The notes under the pieces: model-generated
The model's database searches: none
What the model was told of the DNA's origin: nothing
Seen by the model: the letters and a program-made list of their open reading frames with translations, nothing else
Program-made: the position numbers and the translations under genes
NCBI GenBank assembly: GCA_015143735.1
Contig: VKHC01000275.1
Span: forward strand, 1-13,949
Reading direction: 5' to 3'
DNA from: Synura sp. LO234KE
Taxonomy: Eukaryota; Sar; Synurophyceae; Synurales; Mallomonadaceae
Length of the DNA: 13,949 bases
Shown here: positions 1 to 7,955 of the stretch, piece after piece
Numbering within the stretch: the first letter of the stretch is position 1
Layout: every line of letters begins with the position of its first letter

Positions 1-394
1 TGTACGACACACTGGTGTATTCTATGCACTGACATGACTAATCGCTCACGCATAATTTTTTTATTTGCTAGAAGTTTGATTTGATAATGAAAGTTACACA
101 GTCCCTTGAAGCTTACAAGTGAAACATCATTCCTTGTTGGAGTTTCCTCCAATCGTCCGTAGAGCTCTAGACGATGTTGTGAACAGTTGTTCTCTTTCGG
201 GGTGTGAGTTTATTGTCTGATCGCGATTAATTATCTATTCTCTCCATCTCCCTGAGCAGTACCTCCCTTCTAGATAGTTAATCAACTCAAAGTACCTGGG
301 CAACCACTATAATCTATTCAGCACAAATCCAAGGTATTTCTTCTATCGCAGTCTGCTGCCTCCGTCCACACATTAATTTTATTATAACAGGCGA
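1..394. other. AT-rich non-coding flank
   Basis: I see no reading frame, RNA gene or repeat that I can support here. The 10-bp palindrome AGAGCTCTAG at 161-170 also occurs at 6560-6569, next to one copy of the dispersed repeat, but the flanks match only loosely. The last bases before 391 (attataacag) look like a splice acceptor in front of the frame that opens at 395. That could mean an exon begins there, but no upstream exon is visible. Confidence 0.6.
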
Positions 395-571
395 ATGACT
401 TATGTGACGCTCGTGAAAGACCCGCAGTCAGGCGCTATATGTGTAAGAGATAGCCTCGCTTTCCGTCCTAGTACTAATCCCAACATAAGCATGATTCCGC
501 GTGACGATGAACCAGCGCTTAAACACTTTCTTCTAAGTGGTCCATCTATTTCGGGGGTCGATGCGTCGTAG
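395..571 (+). CDS. Small unrecognised reading frame, 58 codons, possibly an exon
   Basis: A 58-codon ATG frame with balanced amino-acid use and a hydrophilic product rich in Pro, Ser and Asp; it contains the stretch NPNISMIPRDDEPALKHF. It follows an acceptor-like attataacag ending at 390 and ends in TAG at 569-571. It lies in the same GC-richer block as the broken frame at 598-1200, in a different frame. The two may be one decayed gene or retroelement separated by a frameshift or an unseen intron. I do not recognise a domain. Sequence quality is the only support, so it could be chance. Confidence 0.25.
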   Translation: MTYVTLVKDPQSGAICVRDSLAFRPSTNPNISMIPRDDEPALKHFLLSGPSISGVDAS

Positions 572-597
572 AAGTAAGCCGACCCTCGAGAAATTGA

Positions 598-1200
598 AAG
601 CAGAGGCGCGCAAACCCAACATATCAAAGAATATGTTGCATTTTGCCAACCGGCAGGACAACATTCTTCCCTGCATTGCACACAGCGTTGTTCAACGTAG
701 GTTTTGCTCCACGTGGGGCCAGCGATTCAACGGTGGAGAATACGGAGTCTCAATGTCTAGGCCGACCACTAGTTGCCCGACCACGGAGTCCTTCAACAGA
801 CGGTATGGCGTTATCTGGACACCCGAAACATTCAGTGCAGAGTGCGGTATACCATGCGCTACGGTGGGTAATCTACTGTGAGGAATCTCCATAGCGAGGT
901 TTTCGTCCATGCAACGGGTCTGACGCATCTCCCTCCGACAGCTACAACTCCTTCCATCACCGCGCTGCACTGCCCGGGCCAGCGAACCACTTCAACGCCG
1001 CTTCAGTTCCCGACGCCGATATTCTGAGACGGATTCCTGCGGATTGCCGCCCTCCCTTGATTGGGCATGGTGAATATAGCGTTTTGCGGGCACCAGGCGT
1101 GGTCGTCCCCCCCTCCCGGAAATGTCGCATCGGCGCAGCCACGAACGCTAGAATCTCCCGTTTAAACCAGCCAACCGGTAGCATAGCGTCTCGCGATTAG
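598..1200 (+). pseudogene. Decayed unrecognised reading frame with one internal stop
   Basis: On the plus strand, frame 1 is open from 598 to 1200 except for a single TAG at 892-894. Two open runs of 98 and 101 codons therefore sit head to tail in one frame, with no ATG at the start. The second run contains the stretch ADILRRIPADCRPPL. That loosely recalls the R-I-P-x-x-x-R segment I associate with the N-terminal side of some retroelement reverse-transcriptase ORFs. This resemblance is from memory and weak. The block is clearly GC-richer than the AT-rich DNA on both sides, as expected for former coding sequence. The opposite strand also has open frames here, so the coding strand is not certain. 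Best reading: a retroelement or gene fragment, now dead. Confidence 0.3.
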
Positions 1201-2069
1201 ACGCAAGGCATGGTTACCACTATCCTCATCCGGTAAGATGGTATCCTGATGCTATTCGGCTGGAGTGGCAGAAACTGTTAGGAATTTACCTTGGTTACTG
1301 CCATCTCTCAAGATTTTCATCGCTTGCAGGATCTAGTGATGACATTTTCACTAATCTTTATATCACTGAATTCGCCCCAAAAACATATTTCAGAGGGTCT
1401 GTCGTGAATAGGAAGAGAAGTTTGCACAAGTTCTGAATTCACGGTCGTTACAAGGACTGATGACCAAATCAGGTAGGTATTCACAACATGCATCAATTAC
1501 ATGGATGGCCATATACGAGCAGCCCTAGGCAAACTTGCAGCGTGACTGGATGATCAGATGAATAAGAATAGCTGAATGCACGCATCCAATCTTAGTTGTT
1601 CAAAACCAACACAGTGACTTTTTAAAATTAATTGAGAGCATCAAATGGAATAATCCAAGACAATCGCTTCATTGAGAGAGCACGTCTCTCAATAATTGAA
1701 ATAATTATCATAGCAGACAATTTCCCGACCAAAAAAATACTCATAGCAAACAAAATCTTTAATCGTAATTATATTATAAACGCGATTGTAGAAAGAAGAA
1801 CATGGAATTAGCCTTCACTCGTTGGGTCCAGCGCTGGAGCTTAGGAGATTATTGACTATCTGGCTGCTGCTCAACGGAAAGTATGTGTGGAGACTCTAAA
1901 TCTGACTACAGTCCTTGGATAAGGAGGACACTGGATATTCTAAACATGAAATTCCAAGACAGTGCATGCGCAGTACTTGGTAACGCCAGCGTGAGGTTCT
2001 GCTATACTCAACGTAGATCGGCATTAGTCTAAACTTTTATTTTTCGTTAGATGAGGCAAACGTGCGGGG
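1201..2069. other. Intergenic AT-rich stretch upstream of the CAF-1 gene
   Basis: I find no supported gene here. The only ATG frames are short, for example 17 codons from 1802. One clean hairpin lies at 1671-1693 and is listed separately. The last part must hold the promoter of the CAF-1 gene, but I see no convincing TATA box at a fixed distance. Confidence 0.6.
1671..1693. repeat. Perfect 9-bp inverted repeat with 5-nt loop
   Basis: ATTGAGAGA at 1671-1679 is followed by GCACG and then TCTCTCAAT at 1685-1693, an exact reverse complement. In RNA this would be a 9-bp hairpin. It stands alone in AT-rich DNA with no poly-T run after it and no attached gene, so no role can be given. Confidence 0.9.
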
Positions 2070-2082
2070 GTGACCAGGTCAC
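2070..2082. promoter_or_regulatory. Palindrome GTGACC-A-GGTCAC upstream of the CAF-1 start
   Basis: A perfect 6+1+6 palindrome whose end lies 47 bp before the ATG of the CAF-1 large-subunit gene. It sits in a short GC-rich island within otherwise AT-rich DNA. Position and symmetry suggest a binding site for a dimeric transcription factor. The half site GGTCA resembles those of bZIP and nuclear-receptor type factors, but with no taxon known this is only an inference. It could also lie within the 5' untranslated region. Confidence 0.35.
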
Positions 2083-2129
2083 AAGGATTATTTTCAAAAT
2101 TTAAAATACCGTCATAACGATTACGACAA

Positions 2130-5100
2130 ATGCAGCGTAATGAGAAGCGTAAGCGCAATGAAAAGCTTTCTGCGCTTGATAAGCGGTCATTGGAAGAGAT
2201 TATAGAATCGTTGGATCCAGAGGTTCGGAAAAAAGTTGACTTGTTAGCCGAGAGGCAGAGTGCCCTAGTTAAAGAACTCTCGCTTCAAGAAAGGTGCGCT
2301 GACTTTGTGCGTTTTATTGGAATGAATTAATCCAATCTGATTTTACAGTAGTTCTGAGAGCGATGATAATGAGGTTGAACTCGAAGGTAAACTCGTGGAG
2401 TTGCATCGATCTCGGGAAGCGTACGACAACAACGGAATGGATTCGTCTGACGACGAAAATGTTCTAAAATGCAAAGAGCTGCTTAAAGAATTCCTCTGTA
2501 GATTAGTCCAGGGTAGCTCTCGTCCTTTAGTAGAGCTTCAAGAATACGCTTCAAAGAAAATTAATCAAAGTTGGATTTCTGAGCGCGAGCAATCAAGCGA
2601 TTTATTATGCAATTCTACTGAATTAAGCGTAGGAACAAGCACGTCTAAGTTATTTGATCCTGTTTACCTTGGTGAGGAGATAAAGCTTGTGGCAGAGCGG
2701 AAGGCATATGGGGAACGTGTGGATAAATCCGGAACCACTTATTCGGATACAGAGGAATTAGCTCTTTGGCGTTGGGAAGTGTTTCAAATAACAAATCTGT
2801 CACCTATTTGTCAGAGTATTGTGAAGGATGTTCGTATGATGCGTGCCCGTTACGGTCGCGCGATAAAAGCAAACGCAAAACTTTCTCACTATCTCCTAAC
2901 GGCAAAACAAGATTCCACAGATTATAAGACAGAACTAGATCGATACGAGGAGATAGCTTCAAAAGCTATGGTTGAGGTTGAGAAAGCCAAGATGAAGCGT
3001 GAGGAGATAGAGCGAAAGAAGACACACGACAAGTTAGACAAGGAAAGAAAGCAGGAACTGAAGGAAGCTCGTCTCAGAGCGAGGGATGAGGAGGCGAAGA
3101 GGAAGAGAGAGGAGGTGAGGCTGGAGAGGGAACAGAAGGCGAAAGAAGAGAAAGAGAAGGCGGCGTTGCAAGGAAAGGCCCTTGAGAAGGAAAGGAAGTT
3201 TATGGAGAGCTTTCTGGTTATCAAACCGGGACCCGGCACATTCGCAACCCGCTGCTCTCAGCGAGAGAGTGGTGGCCTGGGCGCGCTTGTCAAGATCACT
3301 GAGATGGCTGGCGGATCCGGCACTAGTCCTCAGGCAGTGACAGACTTGGTGTCGCCCACCCTAACCGCCGGAGAGCCGGAGTCGAACGAGCTATTCGAGC
3401 GAATGGACCAGGCGGCTGCGGCTCGAGGGCCGTTCATTGCGATGGAACAGTCTAGCGAGAAGGAGTGTGTTGGGGAGCAGAAGAAAAGCGGAGAATCCTT
3501 CTTACGCGGCTTGAGCTCTCAGGCCTCCTCCACAGAGGGTCTCCGGGCACTGCTGAAGCGAAGGTGAAGAGCGCAGTTGGGAGGATGAAGGGCGTTATGT
3601 TAGATGTGGCCCACCCTGTCTCTACATCCCTGTAACTGCTGCGCGGGTCGTTATATCTCGCGCGCACATGCAGAACTTACTCGGTCCGGCGACAACGCAA
3701 GGCTCTTGAAGTTTCAGTCGAGCGGCCGAGCGAGTCCTTCGCCGACGTTGGACGCGGGGGGAGGATCGAACTGAAGGACGTTACAGTGGACGGCCGGATG
3801 CGACTCCTGCTCTTCCACTCCGACCATCGCCCGCCGTACTGGTACTAGAGACTGCCAGTCTGATGTCGGTCCTTGTCATATCTCAACGCACTATCAATGC
3901 CTTATAATTTATAAATTTTAATAATCGACTCCTGGCAGGGGAACCTTCAGTAAGCGCAGTTCCGTCCTTTCTGGCCGTCGCCCGTTAGCCATGGACAAGT
4001 CGCTGTTCGACTACGAGTACGACAGTGAGGCGGAGTGGGAGGAGGAGGACCCCGCGGATGGTGAGAGGCTGGTGTCGAACGGAGGGGAGGGTCCGCAGAG
4101 CCGGTCTAGTCTTCGACCTCACCTGTCACCTCACTGCATATGTGTCGTCAGGGGAAGATATTGATGTGTCGGTTGGGGACGAAGAGGAGGACGACGGCGA
4201 CGAGTTGGTGTTCGACGACTTCTGTCTGCGCGATAACGACCTCGGTAGTGAGGCGGACCCGGATGAGGACAGGACTGTCCCGGACCACCGCGTGCCCAGT
4301 GGGAGGGAGATTTGCGGACCCTACCTCGTGACAGGGACAGGGCTCAAAGGACCTGCCTTCCGTTACACTCCTCAGGGAACCCTGGAGCAGTTCACCGGAG
4401 AGCAGCAGGCTGATCCAACCAATCTGATGCGGTACGGCACCGTTGTGCACGCCTGTCCTGATCCGGTCGCACCCTCCGGCAACGCCGTCGCCCTCCTGCC
4501 CTCGGGACCACCCGCCGAGAAGGCAGTTAATAAAGTTGTGGCTCCACTGACTGGACAGCCGTGCTCGACCTTTCAGTTCAGCAATGACGAGTTAGTCGCT
4601 CTGATTCAACTGGTTCACGGACAGAAACACGGGATACCTTATATCATAGAGGAGCTGAGGAAGGTGTACCCACATGTACCCAAGCGACAAATCAAGTTGA
4701 AAGTTGGTGCCATGGCGATGAAGGGCAGGTCTGACACCGGTCACGGGTCCCACCGTTGGCAGGTCACGGATAGGGAATTGTTACAAAGACTCGACCTTGA
4801 GGTAAGGGACTAGTGTGCTGTGAAAAATAGGTATCCACGCTGAACCATTCGATTGTGTCTGTACTCTGCAGCTCCCTGAAATTCAGTTTACACCTGAAAA
4901 GACGGTACCCAAGAAGCGGAAGGAAAAAGAATTAACTGACACGGTGACGACACTCTCCAAATTGTTCCCCACTACTATGGGAAAGGGCCAATCTACATTG
5001 CCGGATATGCGGGTGGAGACGGTGCCCTGCACAGTGATTGATGCTTTGCTAGGAGAGGGGGCGGAGAAGAGTCCGTCGGTGGGGCAAGCCAAAGATGTGG

Positions 5101-5471
5101 ACGCGAGTGTGGGAATCTTCAGAACGGCCCCGTGCCAGCCTAAGTCTCAGGTGAATATCGAGAAGTTCTTTGGATCTGTTCGAACCGCGTCTAAGGGTCA
5201 GGCTGTATACGAGGGGAACGACCGTGTAGACGTGGGCACAGCCCGGGACTTACAGACTTGCACTGCTTATCTGGGGATGAAGTCGTCTACGCTGGGGTGG
5301 GAGGAGTTCAAGGAAAGTGGATTCGAAGGGGTGGTCTCTAATGTATTGCGTCTTGGTGATTTCACCATAAAAGGGATTGGTTTAACGTCCCCGTCGGAAC
5401 CGTTAGTTTTCTCAGAAGGGAAAGGTGGTGAATCCCGTAACGAGGATGTCGTTGAGATGGTTGTCGAGTAG
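2130..5471 (+). CDS. CHAF1A: Chromatin assembly factor 1 large subunit (p150/Cac1/FAS1), six exons, 972 aa
   Basis: Splice model: join 2130-2293, 2349-3563, 3674-3841, 3939-4060, 4152-4801, 4872-5471. The exons total 2919 nt, exactly 973 codons. CAF-1 deposits new H3-H4 on replicating DNA in the nucleus through PCNA. Landmarks in order: KER charged helix (about 262-338, Lys/Glu/Arg-rich coiled coil); F-M-E-S-F-L-V-I-K-P (339-348), at the place of the family's ITxFFxKP segment; ELFERMDQ and ESFLRGL (about 402-443); RMRLLLFHSDHRPPYW-GTF (501-519), the family core; DYEYDSEAEWEEE (540-552) and an acidic run to about 598; winged helix (about 700-773, with HVPKRQIKLKV); NLS PKKRK (786-790); PIP box QVNIEKFF (866-873). 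The last 199 residues follow the winged helix and are otherwise unrecognised. The ATG is the first after an in-frame TAA at 2115. Identity is firm; the splice sites of introns 1 and 2 are the least certain parts. Confidence 0.95.
2294..2348 (+). other. CAF-1 intron 1 (55 nt, phase 2)
   Basis: The donor is AAG|GTGCGC and the acceptor is ttttacag. Retaining it would end translation at a TAA at 2328-2330. Removing it joins exon 1 (ending ...ELSLQE) to SSSESDDNEVELE in the long exon 2 frame through a split AGT serine codon. Two nearby alternative GT donors (2307 and 2311) give the wrong phase. The GTGCGC donor is not a strong consensus. Confidence 0.75.
3564..3673 (+). other. CAF-1 intron 2 (110 nt, phase 2)
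   Basis: The donor is AAG|GTGAAG and the acceptor is acatgcag. The exon 2 frame stops at a TGA overlapping the donor (3565-3567). The exon 3 frame is open from 3636 to the next donor and carries the HRPPYW core. Of the AG sites checked (3673, 3701, 3717), only 3673 keeps phase with this donor. The exact acceptor is less certain than that an intron lies here. Confidence 0.7.
3842..3938 (+). other. CAF-1 intron 3 (97 nt, phase 2)
   Basis: The donor is TACTG|GTACTA and the acceptor is cctggcag. The join rebuilds TGG GGA ACC, giving the family signature HRPPYWGTF across the junction. The conserved motif therefore fixes both splice sites exactly. The intron contains a very AT-rich run at 3900-3925. 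Confidence 0.93.
4061..4151 (+). other. CAF-1 intron 4 (91 nt, phase 1)
   Basis: The donor GATG|GTGAGA is near consensus and the acceptor is tgtcgtcag. The join links EEEDPAD to GEDIDVSVGDEEEDDGDE, keeping the acidic domain continuous. Without splicing, frame 1 stops at a TGA at 4162-4164. Confidence 0.9.
4802..4871 (+). other. CAF-1 intron 5 (70 nt, phase 0)
   Basis: The donor GAG|GTAAGG is full consensus and the acceptor is gtactctgcag. The intron separates the end of the winged helix (LLQRLDLE) from exon 6 (LPEIQFTPEKT), in phase 0. The unspliced frame stops at the TAG at 4811-4813. Confidence 0.92.
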
Positions 5472-5496
5472 CGCCGGGCCGGGATTTGAAGGTTAT

Positions 5497-5502
5497 AATA
5501 AA
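5497..5502 (+). promoter_or_regulatory. AATAAA poly(A) signal of the CAF-1 gene
   Basis: A canonical hexamer 25 nt after the TAG stop of the CAF-1 gene, in sequence that turns abruptly from GC-rich coding to AT-rich. It implies a very short 3' untranslated region ending near 5520. Confidence 0.75.
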
Positions 5503-5666
5503 ATGAAAGTTATAACAAAGTTTGAAATTGCTCGCTCATACTGTACCAAAATCTAATCGTAATCTTTATTATTGAAAGAAGTAAACAAAATCGACTACTG
5601 GCTACCCCCGCATGTGAATAGTACCAAGCTTTTCGAAACTCACCCACTACTCCAAGTTAGGACTAC

Positions 5667-5997
5667 ATGGCATCGAATAAACAAATGTCAACCGAGGAGG
5701 AGACATCTTGGAAGAGTGCACCCCTGAACGAACGACACCCAAAATTTATACAAGACCCGAAAAAAAAGCAATATTGCGATTGCATTCGTGGGGGATTTAC
5801 CTGTACTAGTAAAGGTTCTTCCCTGTAAGGACTGGGTTCAAAAACGTACTAAGCTCACAAAGGAAGTTATTAAGAGTCCGAAGAAGAATCATAACTTCCT
5901 CAGTGTATTGTTTTTTCTGTTGTGCGATTCCGCTAGATTTATTGTGTGCACGACTCAGAATATTTCTTACGTTAAATATTTGTTAAATATTCATTAG
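5667..5997 (+). CDS. Possible small two-exon gene, 83 aa, unrecognised
   Basis: Model: join 5667-5824 and 5904-5997. Exon 1 opens with an ATG and reads 52 codons plus two bases to a consensus donor TCCCT|GTAAGG. The intron (5825-5903, 79 nt) ends in cataacttcctcag, a good acceptor with a pyrimidine tract. Exon 2 runs to TAG at 5995. The total of 252 nt keeps frame exactly. The product has a charged N-terminal half with a basic DPKKK run (30-34), three cysteines in CDCIRGGFTC (37-46) and a hydrophobic C-terminal half (53-80). Unspliced, the frame stops at TAA 5826-5828, inside the donor. An AATAAA lies 80 nt after the stop. I recognise no family. The agreement of donor, acceptor, frame and poly(A) signal is the support; chance remains possible because the exons are short. 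Confidence 0.4.
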
Positions 5998-6076
5998 TAA
6001 TTTTTTAAAAGTTTACCTTTGGTAATCCTATCTTTCTCCGTACCCCCTAGTACTTTTTCCTCCTTTTACATCACTA

Positions 6077-6082
6077 AATAAA
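6077..6082 (+). promoter_or_regulatory. AATAAA, possible poly(A) signal of the small gene
   Basis: A canonical hexamer 80 nt after the stop of the proposed 83-aa gene, on the same strand. In AT-rich DNA such hexamers also arise by chance, so its value depends on that gene being real. Confidence 0.35.
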
Positions 6083-6086
6083 TGCC

Positions 6087-6101
6087 ATCATGATACATGA
6101 T
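6087..6101. repeat. Short palindrome ATCATG-ATA-CATGAT
   Basis: Perfect 6-bp arms around a 3-nt centre, just after the AATAAA at 6077. It could fold in the 3' end of a transcript, but arms this short are common by chance. Confidence 0.7.
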
Positions 6102-6533
6102 AGCAACTTATTACTCACTTGTGTTTTCTAGCTCACCGCCCGTTCATAAGCACGTACGTGGATTAATAGTGTATGAAAATTCTTTTAAGTGTTAACATAA
6201 AAGATTAAGTAAAAATTGGTTGCCTCATATTCTCGCCATAATATCGATAATCCTAACATGGGCGGTTAATATTAAATACTAATATTTTTAATTATTGTTG
6301 AAGCATCGTGATGGATCAGGTTGTTCAAAATCTTTAAGGTGATGATGTTTTGTAAACTTGCATTTTTAAAGATGCTTTACTTAAAGCACAAGATTTATCT
6401 GGAGTGAGAAAATATTTTTTCGCAAAATCTCAAGTATGGATGGATTAAACTCGCAGAAGGTGCCCCGATGTTACCCGATATTCTTGTAGTTAGTTATTTT
6501 CAAACAGATAATAACATTTTCGTTGTATCGACT
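6102..6533. other. AT-rich spacer, nothing supported
   Basis: Strongly AT-rich DNA with stops in all frames, and no hairpin of note or repeat that I can support. Confidence 0.6.
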
Positions 6534-6537
6534 GCCT

Positions 6538-6563
6538 GGCAAGCCCCATGACCGAGTAGAGAG
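6538..6563 (-). repeat. Dispersed short repeat, copy A
   Basis: Read on the minus strand, this 26-mer matches copy C at 8523-8548 at 21 of 26 positions; the shared core is CGGTCA-GGG-C-TGCC. Extended upstream it also shares GAGCTCTCTA-TCGGTC with copy B (16 of 17 positions). Neither side matches further. See the finding on the dispersed repeat. Confidence 0.7.
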
Positions 6564-6684
6564 CTCTAGCCAAGTTGTTAGAATGTAATGTACAATGGTA
6601 GAATGCGACACTAATATCCCCACCGGTCAACATTACCATTTTGTCATGTTGAAACATGAGTGGGAAAGCAACCGGAGCATGGCG

Positions 6685-6701
6685 CCCCAGCAGTGCTGGG
6701 G
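6685..6701. repeat. Perfect hairpin CCCCAGCA-G-TGCTGGGG
   Basis: Exact 8-bp GC-rich arms around one base. It is the first of several hairpins in a GC-rich patch that also holds CGGCTT-GG-AAGCCG (about 6721-6735) and GCGTA-AGC-TACGC (about 6770-6783). No gene overlaps it convincingly. Confidence 0.9.
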
Positions 6702-6872
6702 ATGTCTACAAATAGATCGTCTCGGCTTGGAAGCCGGCGCATACGAGGAGAGCTGATGCGATGATGAGCCGCGTAAGCTACGCAGAAAAATTTGGTCTAC
6801 GCCGTCCTAATGCTTACAAAGGAGCAGCCCTTGCATACATCTCGATCACGACAAACAGAGGGCACGTGCATG

Positions 6873-6900
6873 GCGTGGGGTGAGAACACCCGCGCCACGC
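6873..6900. repeat. Two-part GC-rich hairpin
   Basis: The outer arms are GCGTGG (6873-6878) and CCACGC (6895-6900). The inner arms are GGTG and CACC around AGAA, with CGCG bulged on the 3' side. As RNA this would be a stable stem of ten pairs. It lies in the same GC-rich patch as the hairpins at 6685-6783. Confidence 0.85.
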
Positions 6901-7009
6901 GGGGAATCTCTAGTTGTACTGAAGGAAGAGACTCTCCCGCTGTTCTGCTAGGGCAGCGCCTCCTGGGACATGGTTCTGCGCCCCAATCGGGAGATTACTT
7001 GCCCGTGTA

Positions 7010-7196
7010 TCAATTGTAATGCCAGTCTCCTCGGCCTACAGCGGCTTGATGACGGAGTCTCAAGTGCGTCTCTTCACCGATATCTGACAAGAACTTTTCA
7101 ATTTGCTCGTTATCATCTTGTTCGGAGAAATCTCCAAGCACCACTCTTGAATATACCTGAAGATCCGTGAAATTATTTTGAAGACATAGAGCATCT
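7010..7196 (-). pseudogene. Unrecognised minus-strand coding relic
   Basis: A minus-strand open run of about 61 codons ends in TGA (7010-7012) and has no ATG at its start. It reads like protein: VVLGDFSEQDDNEQIEKFLS and then DIGEETHLRLRHQ, rich in acidic residues and unlike its AT-rich surroundings. Another minus-strand frame upstream (to 7371) overlaps it and might be the preceding part shifted by one base, but no splice-site pair in phase joins them. VVLGDF could be an echo of the GDFN motif of retroelement endonucleases, which is only a guess. No intact gene is present. Confidence 0.25.
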
Positions 7197-7371
7197 TATC
7201 CTCTTTTAGACTTAATTCCGAGATAATGGGCGCCAGCTGCTTGTATTGAAGAGCAGTGCGAATGAACAAGGGGCATACTCTAACATAGGAGCTGTTGAAC
7301 TCAACGAGACAGCATTGAGAGGACTCGACGAGAAAAAGAGGAATGTGCAGAGCGACTCGCCATGAACTCAA

Positions 7372-7837
7372 AAAAACTCTATCCGCTTTATGATGCTGTG
7401 CTTCAAACTCCTCAGAAAGTTCAAAATCGAGAATTCTAGAATACGAAGTAATATAAGAATCAAGAAATTTATTCGATTCTCACATCAGATTAAATTTTGA
7501 TGCGCCATATTATTGTGTTACCCGGAAATTTATGCAGGCCAGGTAAATCTTGATCATGTTCTCCGATTGCCACCTTTCCCGCCGCTATACATAATAAGTG
7601 TGTATGCGCTGCGGAAAAACATTCTGAGTAGTTTGAAATATGTACATCACCGCAGGAGTGCAGCTGCCATGCCTGAGATGATCTGCTGTTTTTGCCCAAC
7701 GCGTGTATCACCACACATGTCGCAGCCTTGCAAATACGCGGGATGGAGATTTCATCCCAAGCACTGTTACGCTCGCGTGCTATGTGTCCTTTTTTTTGTT
7801 ACTTGCCAACAGAATGGGCTAACTATGACGTCAAGCT
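7372..7837. other. Spacer without supported gene
   Basis: The open frames on both strands here lack domains, convincing starts or splice partners and look like chance. I see no repeat other than the duplication that begins at 7838. Confidence 0.5.
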
Positions 7838-7955
7838 TTGGCTCTATCCAAGAAATCGTGGTCCAAGTCTTCCCGTGCATATTGTTCACATTATGGTTGG
7901 CTCTATCGAGGAAATCGTGGTCCAAGTCTTCCCGTGCATATTGTTCACATTATGT
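7838..7955. repeat. Tandem duplication, two 59-bp units
   Basis: Unit 1 is 7838-7896 and unit 2 is 7897-7955. Both begin TTGGCTCTATC. They differ at two inner sites (TCCAAG versus TCGAGG) and at the last base, giving 56 identical positions of 59. The flanks are unrelated, so this is a simple head-to-tail duplication. The near identity indicates a recent origin. The 59-bp period is not a multiple of three, which argues against selection as coding sequence. Confidence 0.97.

Noticed and set aside
646-680. CCILPTGRTTFF in frame 1 recalls a helicase Walker A (PTGxGKT).
   Set aside because: The Gly-Lys is absent and no other helicase motif follows in any frame.
6745-6800. ctgatgcgatgatgagccgc looked like a hammerhead ribozyme core or a box C of a C/D snoRNA.
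   Set aside because: The hammerhead CUGAUGA core is broken (C or A in the wrong place) and the stem II and GAAA positions do not line up. No CUGA box D lies at a suitable distance.
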